Assembly (NCBI RefSeq): GCF_000280925.3
Contig: NZ_CP012109.1
Span: 4,608,501-4,672,500, forward strand
DNA: 64,000 nt
Reading direction: 5' to 3'
From: Myxococcus hansupus
GTDB taxonomy: Bacteria; Myxococcota; Myxococcia; Myxococcales; Myxococcaceae
In this document: piece by piece, positions 9,410 to 18,253 of the stretch
Position numbering within the stretch: the stretch's first letter is position 1
How the letters are laid out: each line of letters begins with the position of its first letter
Made by a program: the position numbers and the translations under genes
Notes under the pieces: model-generated
Database searches by the model: none
Told to the model about the DNA's origin: nothing
What the model saw: the letters and a program-made list of their open reading frames with translations, nothing else

Positions 9410-11202
9410 CCCTCCTCCTTCTGGAGCATCGCGCGGCCGATGACGAGGCAGATGATGGTGTTGAAGCCCAGCCAGGGCTTGGCGAGGAACGCGAAGGGCA
9501 TCCACGCCAGCGCCGGAGCGCCCGTCCAGGCCGCGTAGGCCAGGAAGCCCGCGAAGCCGAGCGCCAGGCCGCCCATGGCCGGCCGCAGCCCCCGCCACTT
9601 GATGGCCGGCAGCGACAGCAACAGCGGGATGAGCGCGCTGTAGAACAGCGGGTTCACCGTCTTGCCCCGGCCGAAGATGATGCGCTCCCAGTCGGGGATG
9701 GGCGGCAGCGCGGCCACCTGCACCGCGTCCCCCACCGCGCCGTCAGCGCCACCGAACCAGACGCGCAGGAACAACGCGCCCACCGTGGCCAACAGCAGCG
9801 GGATGAAGAAGGCGGGCTTGACCAGCACGTTGAGGTAACCGGGCCGCGCACGGCCGCGCAGCGTCAGCAGCACCACGGCCAGCAGCGCCAGCGCCCAGTA
9901 CAGCGGCGGCCACTGAACCGAGCTCCCCCCCAGCGCCGCCAGCGAGGCCTCCGCGTTGAGCACGCCGTGGCCGTACTGCTCGGTCCAGGCCTCGTGACCC
10001 GCCGCCTTCTTCGCGCCGGCGTAGAGGGCCTGCTCGACCTCGTCGGGGCCCTTGGCGCCGGCCGCGTAGAGCATCGCCGCCACGGCCGCCACGTGCGGCG
10101 TGGCCATGCTGGTGCCCTGGTAGTACGCGTAGATGGAGCGCGACGGGTCCCTCGGGTCGATGGTGTTCTGGAGGATGCCGCCCTGCTCGCCCAGGCGCTT
10201 CTCGCCACCGGGCGCCGCGATGTCCAGCTCCTTGCCGTAGGACGAATACGACGCCAGCGTGCCGTCCGGCCCCACCGCCGACACCGCCACCGCGCCGGGA
10301 TAGGCCGCGGGGAACTCCACCTGCGGCCGCGCGGCGTTACCCGCCGCCGCCACCACGGTGACGCCCTTCTTGCGCGCGTACTCCACCGCGCTGGCCATCA
10401 CCTGCGAGTAGGCGCCGCCGCCCAGCGACATGTTGATGACGTCCGCGCCGTTGTCCGCCGCGAAGCGGATGGCGTCCGCGATGTCCGCCGTGTTCCCGCC
10501 GCCGAAGTGGTTGAGCACCTTCACGGGCATCAGCGTCGCCTCGAAGGCCACGCCCGCCACGCCCTCACCATTGTTGGTGGCCTGCGCGATGGTGCCCGCC
10601 ACGTGCGTGCCGTGGCCGTGGTCGTCGTTGGCGTGCTCGTCGTCGTTGACGAAGTCGTAGCCCTTCACGAACTTTACGCCCTTGAGGTCCGGCACCTGCT
10701 TGAAGTCCTCGTAGTCCTCGTAGGCGATGCCGGTATCCAGCACCGCCACGACCACGCCCTTGCCCCGGTTGCGCTCCCAGGCCTTGGGCATGTCGATCAT
10801 CCGCAGGTTCCACTGCTGCTCGAACCGCGGATCATTGGGCGTGAAGCTGGCGCGGACCTCCATCAGCGGCTCGGCGGCCTCGACGGCGGGGTGCTGGCGG
10901 ATGCGCGCGAGCACCGCGTCGACGTCATCCACGCCCACGGCGATGGTGAGGGCCACGGCGGCGCTCTCCACGGAGTTGAGCTCCAGGTCGATGCCCCAGT
11001 CCGTCTCCCAGGCGTCGAACTCCGCCTTGGTGGTGCCGTCCTTGAAGTCCACGACGATGGCGCCCTTCACCACGTCCCGGGGGTCGAGCGCCTGCACACT
11101 CAAGGGCGGCGGCGCGTCCTGCTCGCGCGTACCGGACGCGCAGGCGGCCGTCAGCGTCAGGGCCAGCGCCGCGCCACCCAGGTTCCATCGCACCTTCCGC
11201 AT
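9406..11202 (-). CDS. Subtilisin-like (S8) serine protease, lipoprotein with C-terminal membrane region
   Basis: This 598-residue protein starts at ATG 11202, which has AAGGAG eight bases upstream; a longer ORF from 11229 lacks one. It has a lipobox ending at Cys21 (LTAAC) and an inhibitor-like propeptide (about 35-120). The S8 domain has Asp156 (AVLDTG), His197 (HGTHVAG), Asn289 (AAGN) and Ser365 (GTSMATPH). The last 190 residues hold four to five hydrophobic segments, unusual for secreted subtilases and suggesting membrane embedding. It is predicted to act at the cell envelope. It is coupled to the 71-residue gene. Confidence 0.92.
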   Translation of the reverse strand: MRKVRWNLGGAALALTLTAACASGTREQDAPPPLSVQALDPRDVVKGAIVVDFKDGTTKAEFDAWETDWGIDLELNSVESAAVALTIAVGVDDVDAVLARIRQHPAVEAAEPLMEVRASFTPNDPRFEQQWNLRMIDMPKAWERNRGKGVVVAVLDTGIAYEDYEDFKQVPDLKGVKFVKGYDFVNDDEHANDDHGHGTHVAGTIAQATNNGEGVAGVAFEATLMPVKVLNHFGGGNTADIADAIRFAADNGADVINMSLGGGAYSQVMASAVEYARKKGVTVVAAAGNAARPQVEFPAAYPGAVAVSAVGPDGTLASYSSYGKELDIAAPGGEKRLGEQGGILQNTIDPRDPSRSIYAYYQGTSMATPHVAAVAAMLYAAGAKGPDEVEQALYAGAKKAAGHEAWTEQYGHGVLNAEASLAALGGSSVQWPPLYWALALLAVVLLTLRGRARPGYLNVLVKPAFFIPLLLATVGALFLRVWFGGADGAVGDAVQVAALPPIPDWERIIFGRGKTVNPLFYSALIPLLLSLPAIKWRGLRPAMGGLALGFAGFLAYAAWTGAPALAWMPFAFLAKPWLGFNTIICLVIGRAMLQKEEG

Positions 11203-11364
11203 CAGGCCACTCCTTGAGAATCGATACACCCGTCTGGAAGACCCCTACGAACGAACGTCGAGACGATTGGGTCTGCACCAGCAGTCTGGATGTCACCCCT
11301 CCCGGCGTGCAAGGGCGCTCGGGACGAGAAACGTGAAGAAGTCCAAAGGTTTGCGCTGCATCGG

Positions 11365-11997
11365 TCATCCGCCGGAGAGCCGCCGCAGCCAGGCCGCGAC
11401 GGCGCGCCCGACCTGGGGAAGGTTCCGCTGGAAGGTGGCACCGGCATCGTCAATGACCTCTAAATCGCCTCCGGCCCGGGCGACAGCGGCGGAGACGGGC
11501 GCTCTGGGCAGCCGGGTGTCCTCCTCCCCCTGCACCACCAGGAGCGGGCACGTCACCCGGGAGAAGACCTCCGGGTCCACCAGGGCCGGCGCCACCAGGC
11601 ACAGGCCCCCCACCGTGGGATATTTCGCCTGGAGCGCCAGCGCCACCTGGGCTCCGCCATAAAGGGATGCCACCGCCAACGCGGACGCGCCCGTGCTCTC
11701 CAGCAGGAGCTGCATGGCCGCCTCGGCATCCGCGAGCAGCTCCAAGTCCCTGCCCCGCTGGCCCTGGCTCCCGCCCACACCCCGGTGATTGAACCGCAAT
11801 GTGGGGAAACCTGCGTTCGCCGCGGCCCAGACGAGCTCCGCCGCGACGACGTGATCCATCCCGCCCCCTTCATCCGGGCGGGGCGGAATGACGAGCAGCG
11901 GCGGTGCCCGGCTCCCCCGGTGGGTGGTGCCCTCCATGACGTCCCGCCCCACCGGGACGAGCGTCGAGCGCTCGAGAAACTGGCCTTTCTGAACCAT
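11365..11997 (-). CDS. Alpha/beta-hydrolase-fold protein lacking catalytic Ser and His
   Basis: This 210-residue protein resembles the short COG2945-type alpha/beta hydrolases, with LRFNHRGVGGSQG after the second strand and an Asp in VVQGEEDTRLP. The nucleophile-elbow position, normally GxSxGG, reads ASLYGG, with Leu at the Ser position. The usual DHFF near the end reads AGATF, with no His. It is therefore probably non-catalytic, or uses a rearranged site. ATG 11997 is the first Met after a region of poor coding character. Confidence 0.75.
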   Translation of the reverse strand: MVQKGQFLERSTLVPVGRDVMEGTTHRGSRAPPLLVIPPRPDEGGGMDHVVAAELVWAAANAGFPTLRFNHRGVGGSQGQRGRDLELLADAEAAMQLLLESTGASALAVASLYGGAQVALALQAKYPTVGGLCLVAPALVDPEVFSRVTCPLLVVQGEEDTRLPRAPVSAAVARAGGDLEVIDDAGATFQRNLPQVGRAVAAWLRRLSGG

Positions 11998-12156
11998 GCC
12001 CCACCTTACCCCCGGACCTCTGACGCGAGCGCCCATACACGTCGTCCGACACAGGCCCACATATGTTTTCGTGAAAAATCCGCACCCACACGAAACTTCC
12101 GTACGGCTTCGAGGACAATGCGGAAACACCCCCTGATTCCGCAGGAGCCCCCACTC

Positions 12157-13095
12157 ATGACCAGCATCCAGCGCGGACGGACCAGCATCGCGCAGACCTC
12201 CCGCAACACCGCCGACCGCGCCCGTGAGAGTGGCTCCTCCGCCCCGCAGGCGGCCCGGAACACCGTGGCCCAGCGCAGCGCCGTGGTGGACGGCTTCGAC
12301 AGCCGCTCCGCGCAGACGGCGGCCGTGGGCGGCGTCTTCAACGCGCCCGCGGGCTCCAAGGACAAGGTGTTCGACGGCAAGCTGGTGGGCGCTGGCGGCC
12401 AGACGTTCGAGCCGAACACGCCGCTGAACCAGGTGCCCGCCTTCGTTCCGGCGAACAACCCGAACGCCCAGAAGACGGTCGTCTACGTCAACGGCATCAT
12501 CACCAACAAGGACGGCCAGGCGCGTGAGCTGCAAGCGCTCGCGGACAGCACGGGCATGCGCGCCATCGGCGTGCACAACGCCACGTCCGGCATGCTGGCG
12601 GATGTCATCCAGGCGGCGAAGGACAAGCTGAACAAGGGCAAGAACCCCGCGGTCGATTCGCTGTCGGACATCGTCTACAACGAGCTGAAGTCGGGCCGTG
12701 ACATCCACCTGATGGGCTACAGCCACGGCGGGCTCATCACCTCGCGCGCGCTGAAGGATGTCGCCAACCGGCTGCGCATCGAAGATGGGATGTCCAAGGC
12801 GCAGGTGGAGCAGACGCTCAGCCGCGTCAACGTGGAGACCTTCGGCGCCGCGGCGGCCACCTACCCGGACGGCCCCAACTACGTGCACTACGTCAACAAC
12901 AAGGACCCGGTGCCCGTCATCTTCGGCCAGGGCAGCAAGGGCTGGACGCCGGGCGACCTGTTCCGCGACGCCGGCAAGGGCGCGCAGGTCCACCACTTCT
13001 CCGAGAAGGGCATGTTCAGCGGCGCCCACTCGCTGACCGAGACGTACCTGAACCACCGCGCCCCGTTCGACGAGGCCCGCGCCGGCAACTTCTGA
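12157..13095 (+). CDS. Alpha/beta-hydrolase-fold lipase-like protein with disordered N-terminus
   Basis: This 312-residue protein starts at ATG 12157, with AGGAG ten bases upstream. Residues 1-60 are Ser/Arg/Ala-rich and probably disordered, without a signal peptide. A lipase-like core follows: VVYVNGI (oxyanion strand), GYSHGG (nucleophile Ser, about residue 190), NNKDPVPV (Asp) and GAHSLTETYL (His). The pattern resembles lipases and possible exported effectors of Myxococcus, but no transport signal can be named. A strong terminator follows. Confidence 0.8.
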   Translation: MTSIQRGRTSIAQTSRNTADRARESGSSAPQAARNTVAQRSAVVDGFDSRSAQTAAVGGVFNAPAGSKDKVFDGKLVGAGGQTFEPNTPLNQVPAFVPANNPNAQKTVVYVNGIITNKDGQARELQALADSTGMRAIGVHNATSGMLADVIQAAKDKLNKGKNPAVDSLSDIVYNELKSGRDIHLMGYSHGGLITSRALKDVANRLRIEDGMSKAQVEQTLSRVNVETFGAAAATYPDGPNYVHYVNNKDPVPVIFGQGSKGWTPGDLFRDAGKGAQVHHFSEKGMFSGAHSLTETYLNHRAPFDEARAGNF

Positions 13096-13128
13096 GACGC
13101 GCTCACCCGCTGCCGGGGTGAAACAACG

Positions 13129-13168
13129 GAGGCCACGAGGTTCGCACCTCGTGGCCTCTCGTGTTTTC
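13129..13168 (+). terminator. Rho-independent terminator
   Basis: A perfect 12-bp stem (13129-13140 with 13147-13158) closes a TTCGCA loop and is followed by TCGTGTTTTC. It ends the lipase-like gene and may also serve the converging methyltransferase gene, since the opposite strand runs into TTGTTTC after the stem. Confidence 0.85.
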
Positions 13169-13184
13169 AGGCGCTGTCTTCGCG

Positions 13185-14381
13185 CTACACGGACTGCAGC
13201 ACGTAGAACTTGAGGTACTTCCCTTCCGGGAATTGCAGACGCACGGGGTGGTCCGGCGGCTGGTACCGCTCCTCGACGAGCGCCAGGTCCACACCGGCCT
13301 TGAAGCCCGCCTCGCGGACCGCGCCCATGAAGTCCTCCGGATTCACGCGCGCGGAACACGACGCCGTGGCCAGCAGGCCCCCCGGCCGCAGGATGGCAAG
13401 CGCCTGCCGGTTGAGGGACGCGTACCCGTCGATGGCCGCCTGCACCGCGCGCTGGGTCTTCGCGAAGGCCGGCGGGTCCAGGATGATGAGGTCGAAGGTG
13501 CGGCCCTCTTCCTTGAAGGACTGGATGATCTTGAAGACGTCCGCGGCGAGGAAGTCGTGCTTCTCCGCGGGGATGCCGTTGCGCGTGAAGTTCTCCCGCG
13601 CCAGGGCGATGGCCTCCGGGTCCTGATCCACGGAGAACACGCTGTTGGCCCCGCCCAGCGCCGCGTTGACGGAGAAGCCGCCACTGAAGCTGAAGCAGTT
13701 GAGCACGTCGCGGCCCTTCGCCAGGCGCCGGATGAGGTAGCGGTTCTCTCTCTGGTCCAGGAAGAAGCCCGTCTTCTGGCCCTTCCAGGCGTCCACGAGG
13801 AACGTCGCGCCCCGCTCGCGGATGGGAATCAGCTCCGGGGCCTCGTGCCCGTAGAGCATCTTCCCGGAGCCCCGGCCGTCGTCCTCGTCCACGTCGTCGC
13901 GGCCCACTTCGTCACGGCCGATGACGCCCTTGAGGCCCGGTACGCCGGCCTTCAGCGCCTCGATGATCAGCGGCCGGTACGGCGTCAGGCCCGCTGAGTA
14001 CAGCTTCATCACCGCCCAGCCGGCATACAGGTCCACCACCACGCCCGGCAGGCCATCTCCCTCGCCGTGAATCAGGCGGTAGCTGTCCGTGTCGGTCAGG
14101 TCGATGAGGGCCGTGCGCTCGGACAGCGCCTGGCGCACCCGGCGGGTGATGAAGGCCGAGTCCACGGCTTCGCGTGGGTCTCGCGTGAACACCCGCACGG
14201 CGATGGCGGAGTGCGGGTCGTAGTACCCGCGCGCCACGAACTTCCCGTTCTCCGTCAGGTCCACCACGCTGCCGGCCGGAATCTTCGGCACGTACTCCAG
14301 CGCCTTACGGAACACCCACGGGTGCCCCGCGCGCAGGTGGCGCCCCAATCCGCGCGCCAGCTCCAGCTTCACGACATTCAC
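13185..14381 (-). CDS. RlmI-type class I SAM-dependent rRNA (cytosine-C5) methyltransferase
   Basis: This 398-residue protein has an N-terminal PUA-like domain (GHPWVFRKAL) and a Rossmann methyltransferase domain. Visible motifs are the SAM loop LNCFSFSGGFSVNAA, the acidic VDQDPEA, motif IV LDPPAFAK and SCSARV near the C-terminus. This is the RlmI/RlmK-like order seen in 23S rRNA m5C1962 enzymes. The GTG start at 14381 has AAGGAG upstream and lies just past the stop of the HAD gene, so translation is probably coupled. It is the last gene of a three-gene minus-strand operon. Confidence 0.88.
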   Translation of the reverse strand: MNVVKLELARGLGRHLRAGHPWVFRKALEYVPKIPAGSVVDLTENGKFVARGYYDPHSAIAVRVFTRDPREAVDSAFITRRVRQALSERTALIDLTDTDSYRLIHGEGDGLPGVVVDLYAGWAVMKLYSAGLTPYRPLIIEALKAGVPGLKGVIGRDEVGRDDVDEDDGRGSGKMLYGHEAPELIPIRERGATFLVDAWKGQKTGFFLDQRENRYLIRRLAKGRDVLNCFSFSGGFSVNAALGGANSVFSVDQDPEAIALARENFTRNGIPAEKHDFLAADVFKIIQSFKEEGRTFDLIILDPPAFAKTQRAVQAAIDGYASLNRQALAILRPGGLLATASCSARVNPEDFMGAVREAGFKAGVDLALVEERYQPPDHPVRLQFPEGKYLKFYVLQSV

Positions 14382-14385
14382 GGTG

Positions 14386-15195
14386 TCACTCCTTATGGGC
14401 CAGGATGGCGCGAGCCAGTTCCTCGAAACCCCGCCCCTCGGGCGCCCGGGTGATGAAAGCAGGTGGCGCCTCGATGCGGTCCAGGACGGCTCGCACGTTG
14501 GCCACGCCCACGCCCAGTCCAAATGCGGCGAACATCGGGGCGTCGTTGAAAGAATCCCCGGCGTATACATAACGGCCGTCGCGCGGGTCCAGCCGTTCGC
14601 CCCAGGCCGTCCGGGCGAAGCGCCGCGTCGCGCTCAACTTGTCGAAGCGGCCCAGCCAGCAGTTGATGTGGATCGACGAGCGCACCGCCGTGACGCCCCG
14701 GGCCACCAGCAGCGACTCGATGCGGTCCGCGCCTGCGCTCCCCAGCCGGGCTTCCTCGTTGTAATCCACCGCGAGGTCCACTTCCGTGTACGCGCTGTCC
14801 ATGGACAGCCGCGCGCCGGGCACCTGCTTCAGCACCCGGGCCACCTCGGCGTGCAGCCGCTTCCGGTTCGCCACCCGCTCGGCCGGCGCCTCCGCGTACA
14901 CCTTCCGCAGCCGGCCATTCGCCCCCTTCAGGAAGAACAGGCCCCCGTTCTCCACGATGACGCCGTCCACGGGGAGCTGCCGCGCCCAGGCCTCACCCCA
15001 CCCCGCTGGACGGCCGCTCACCAGCACCACCCGCAGGCCCGCCGCGGACAGGCGCTCCAGCGCCCGCACCGTGTCCGAGCGCAGCTTGTGGCCCGTGGTC
15101 AGCGTGCCGTCCACGTCGGTGAAGACGCCCTCCACGCGGGACAGGTCCGCCTCGCGCAGGGGGCGAGGCGAGGTCGACTTCGAGGACGCCCCCAT
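14386..15195 (-). CDS. HAD-superfamily (Cof/IIB-type) phosphatase
   Basis: This 269-residue protein has motif I FTDVDGTLT (about 27-35), motif II VSGRP, a C2-type cap and motif III/IV GDSFNDAPM. The cap and length fit the HAD-IIB group, which includes mannosyl-3-phosphoglycerate and sugar phosphatases; the substrate is unknown. The ATG at 15195 overlaps the stop of the upstream gene as TGATG. The reading frame extends upstream to 15438 but only as a shadow. Confidence 0.87.
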   Translation of the reverse strand: MGASSKSTSPRPLREADLSRVEGVFTDVDGTLTTGHKLRSDTVRALERLSAAGLRVVLVSGRPAGWGEAWARQLPVDGVIVENGGLFFLKGANGRLRKVYAEAPAERVANRKRLHAEVARVLKQVPGARLSMDSAYTEVDLAVDYNEEARLGSAGADRIESLLVARGVTAVRSSIHINCWLGRFDKLSATRRFARTAWGERLDPRDGRYVYAGDSFNDAPMFAAFGLGVGVANVRAVLDRIEAPPAFITRAPEGRGFEELARAILAHKE

Positions 15196-16334
15196 CACAT
15201 CCCATCCAGTCCGGCGAGCAGCCCCTGGAAGGTGGTGATGGTGCTCCGCAGCTCGTCGGGCGAGAGCTGGCCAATCTGGAGCTTGCGCGCCTTTCGCAGG
15301 AACGCGTCCAGCTCCGACGCCCGGCCGTAGAGGGCCTGCGCGCTCCCAGCCGCTTCGGCCAGGGTGCGGGCCGCGCTCGCGAAGTCCGAGTCCACCTGCG
15401 ACAGCGCGCGCTCCAGACGAACGCCGCAGGAGGCCCACACCTCGCGGTCATGGACGATGAGCAACTGGCGCTGGTTCACCGCGGACAGGCCCTGGACGAA
15501 GGTGTCCAGCGCCTCCACCACCGTCACCAGCTCCGCGCGGGACGGGTTGGGCAGGATGGCCAGCCGGCCCACCTCGGCGCGCATCTCCACCACGTGGCGC
15601 TTGTCCTGCGCGCGCAGGTTCCGATACGCGGCCGTCCGGCCGAAAGCGTCCAGCTCCGTCTGGGCCTGCTGGGCGTTCCACTGCACGTCCTGGGCTTCGG
15701 CGTCGCGGACCTTCCTGACGCGCGCGGAGAGGATGCGTCCCAGGTCGGCGGTGATGGCGCGGACCGTCACCGCGGCCTTCACCTCCGCCGCGTAGCCAGG
15801 GACCACCTGGGCGCGCGTCACCTCGCCCAGCGTGCTGGCGGATTCGAACACCAGGTTGCTCATCTGCTCGCGGAAGCCGGCGCGGATGCGCTGAATCTCC
15901 GCCAGCAACGTCCACCGGTCACTCACCACCGACGGGTTGCGCATCGCCTCGCCCAGTTGGGTGATGCCCTGGGCAATCTGGCTCATCGCCTCCTGGACGA
16001 TGGCCACGGCGGGCGCACTGCTCCCCACGCCCGGGGGCTGCACGGGGAACTGCTCCCGGATGACGTTGAGCAAGCCGTTGACGTCAATCACCGTGTCGCG
16101 GATGACGGGCGCCATCTCCTCCCACAGCGACAGGTCCGGTGAGGAGTCCACGACGGGCGATTCGTATCGCACCAGGTCGAGGTCACTCAGCCGGGCGATG
16201 GCATGCGCGGTGGCGACGTACACCTGGCGCAAGCGGCCGGCGAAGGCCGGATCCGGCTGGGACTGGAGAATTTCATCGAGCCTCGCGGACAGCGAGGCCT
16301 GGGGGGTCTCTGCGGCTTCGGACACGGGTGTCAC
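15195..16334 (-). CDS. Alpha-helical protein of unknown function
   Basis: This 379-residue protein has no signal peptide or membrane segment. It is almost entirely predicted helix with heptad-like patterning, especially between residues 100 and 330. No catalytic motif or known domain is recognised. It is first in an operon with the HAD phosphatase and the methyltransferase and overlaps the former. Repeated Ala/Glu/Arg-rich helices suggest a coiled-coil or bundle scaffold. Confidence 0.75.
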   Translation of the reverse strand: MTPVSEAAETPQASLSARLDEILQSQPDPAFAGRLRQVYVATAHAIARLSDLDLVRYESPVVDSSPDLSLWEEMAPVIRDTVIDVNGLLNVIREQFPVQPPGVGSSAPAVAIVQEAMSQIAQGITQLGEAMRNPSVVSDRWTLLAEIQRIRAGFREQMSNLVFESASTLGEVTRAQVVPGYAAEVKAAVTVRAITADLGRILSARVRKVRDAEAQDVQWNAQQAQTELDAFGRTAAYRNLRAQDKRHVVEMRAEVGRLAILPNPSRAELVTVVEALDTFVQGLSAVNQRQLLIVHDREVWASCGVRLERALSQVDSDFASAARTLAEAAGSAQALYGRASELDAFLRKARKLQIGQLSPDELRSTITTFQGLLAGLDGM

Positions 16335-16413
16335 ACTCTAGCGCTCGACTTCCGCGCGGGGGAGTTCTAGCACTCGACTGCGGGCCACGCCGCTGGCTTT
16401 GGAGCGCTACGGG

Positions 16414-17358
16414 ATGATTCAGGTCTGTCTGGTGAAAGACGGTCAACTTCTCACCGGAGGTGAAGAACTCCTCCAGGAAGAGGGCCGCAAGTGGATCGAC
16501 GTCCTGCATCCGACCGAGGAGGTGTTGAGCCGGCTGGCCGCGCACTTCGGTCTGCACAAGCTGGCCGTGGAGGACTGCCTCCATCTGGACCAACGGCCCA
16601 AGCTGGAGGAATACCCCAACCACCAGTTCATCGTGCTCCAGGGATTCACCGTCACCGGCAAGGACGTGTGTGAGCTGACGCTGCACGAGCACCACTTCTT
16701 CCTCGCGCAGGACTGGCTCATCAGCGTCCACGAGCTCCCCTTCGCGGGCCACCACACCGTCGTGCGCCGCGTGAAGGACGACCCGCAAGGGACGCTCATC
16801 CGGGGCACGGACTTCGTCCTCTACATGCTGGCGGACACGCTGGTGGACGCGCAGTTCCCCATCCTCGACGCGTTCAGCGACGAGCTGGAGGACCTCGAGG
16901 TCTCCATCTTCGAGAAGCCGGAGAAGTCGCACCTGCAGCGCATCTTCGCCATGAAGCGCATGCTGGTGACGCTCCGCCGCGTGCTCTCCCCCCAGCGAGA
17001 CGTGGTGGGCCTGCTGTCCCGCCGGGGCATCCCCAACGTCCACGAGAAGACGACGCTCTACTTCCGTGACGTCTATGACCACCTGGTGCGCCTGTACGAG
17101 CAGATCGACGCCGGGCGGGACATCATTGGCAACGTGATTGACGGCTACCTGTCCATGGTGGCGAACAAGACGAACGACATCTCCAAGCAGCTCACCATCT
17201 TCGCCACCATCTTCCTGCCGCTCTCATGCATCGTCGGCTTCTTCGGGCAGAACTTCGACCGGCTCTACACGCCAGGCGCCTGGTATGTGATGTGGGCCTC
17301 GATAGTGGCGCTGCCGGTGGGAATGATTTTCTGGTTCAAGCACAAAGAGTGGCTCTGA
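16414..17358 (+). CDS. corA: CorA-family divalent cation transporter
   Basis: This 314-residue protein has the long soluble alpha/beta N-terminal domain of CorA and two C-terminal transmembrane helices (about 256-276 and 289-308). The second helix is followed by the basic tail KHKEWL. The signature between the helices is normally YGMN; here it reads FFGQN, a Met-to-Gln change at the selectivity loop. ATG 16414 has GGAG ten bases upstream and is preferred over TTG 16399. It likely moves Mg2+ or a related ion, but the altered filter leaves the ion open. Confidence 0.88.
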   Translation: MIQVCLVKDGQLLTGGEELLQEEGRKWIDVLHPTEEVLSRLAAHFGLHKLAVEDCLHLDQRPKLEEYPNHQFIVLQGFTVTGKDVCELTLHEHHFFLAQDWLISVHELPFAGHHTVVRRVKDDPQGTLIRGTDFVLYMLADTLVDAQFPILDAFSDELEDLEVSIFEKPEKSHLQRIFAMKRMLVTLRRVLSPQRDVVGLLSRRGIPNVHEKTTLYFRDVYDHLVRLYEQIDAGRDIIGNVIDGYLSMVANKTNDISKQLTIFATIFLPLSCIVGFFGQNFDRLYTPGAWYVMWASIVALPVGMIFWFKHKEWL

Positions 17359-17380
17359 CATTTCCGCGAGGAGAGGAAAC

Positions 17381-18178
17381 ATGCTGACCGTCACCGTGGA
17401 TGGCATCCCCCTGCACTACCGGGACGTGGGCCAGGGCCCTTGCGTGCTGTTGCTGCACGGGTGCCCCCTCACTGGCAGCTCTTTCGACGCGCAGGTGAAG
17501 GCCCTTTCGGGGCGCTACCGCTTCATCATCCCCGACATCCGCGGCTTCGGAGAGAGTCCACTCGGCGACGGGCCCACGGAGATGTCCCTCATCGCCCGTG
17601 ACGCGCTGGCGCTGCTGGATGCGCTGAAGATTGACTCGATCGTGGTGGGCGGCGTGTCCATGGGCGGATATGCGGCCATGGCGCTGCTCCGCGAGGACGC
17701 GGGCCGCGTCGGAGGGCTCGTGCTGATGGACACGCAAGCCACGGCGGATGACGCGGAGGGCAAGGCCCGGCGTGAAGCCACCGCGCAGCAGGCCCTGGAG
17801 TCCGGGTTGGAGCCCATCGCCGAAGCCATGGTGCCCAAGATGGTCGCCGCGGGGATGGACTCGCCCGTGGGCCGGGAAGTGGCGGCGATGATGCGCTCGA
17901 CCACCCCCGCGGGGATGGCCGCCGCACAACGCGGCATGGGGCTGCGGCCGGACAGCAAGGACATCCTGGCGCGCTACGCCGGGCCGGCGCTCATCATCGT
18001 CGGTGAGCACGACCCCATCACTCCGCCGGCCAAGGCGAAGGAGATGGCGGGTCTCATCACGGGCGCACGGCTGGAGGTCATTCCCGGTGCCGCGCATCTT
18101 CCCAACCAGGAGCAGCCGGAGCGGGTCAACGCCGTGCTGGACAGCTTCCTCGCCTCGCTCCAAGGCCCGAACGCCTGA
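17381..18178 (+). CDS. Alpha/beta hydrolase (enol-lactonase/esterase-like)
   Basis: This 265-residue protein has a full catalytic set: the oxyanion region LLHGCPL, GVSMGG with Ser93, Asp in GEHDPITPP and His in AAHLPNQEQP. The overall pattern is close to 3-oxoadipate enol-lactonase (PcaD) and related small-molecule esterases. The ATG is preceded by GAGGAGAGGAAAC. The next gene encodes an AhpD/CMD-fold protein; PcaD-like and CMD-fold proteins are neighbours or fusions in the beta-ketoadipate pathway (PcaL). Residues specific for PcaD cannot be confirmed here. Confidence 0.87.
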   Translation: MLTVTVDGIPLHYRDVGQGPCVLLLHGCPLTGSSFDAQVKALSGRYRFIIPDIRGFGESPLGDGPTEMSLIARDALALLDALKIDSIVVGGVSMGGYAAMALLREDAGRVGGLVLMDTQATADDAEGKARREATAQQALESGLEPIAEAMVPKMVAAGMDSPVGREVAAMMRSTTPAGMAAAQRGMGLRPDSKDILARYAGPALIIVGEHDPITPPAKAKEMAGLITGARLEVIPGAAHLPNQEQPERVNAVLDSFLASLQGPNA

Positions 18179-18253
18179 GCCAGGTCTGGCCCAGCGCCCG
18201 GCCCCATGCGAGCATGCGGGCCGGACGTACCCGCCCGCCTTCCTGAGAGTCCC

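Noticed and set aside
9967..11217. Plus-strand ORF opposite the S8 protease
   Set aside because: His/Arg-rich antisense artefact; the protease catalytic triad is clear on the other strand.
12000..13359. Upstream part of a 664-codon minus-strand ORF preceding the degenerate hydrolase
   Set aside because: Runs antisense through the lipase-like gene and the terminator; real coding starts at 11997.
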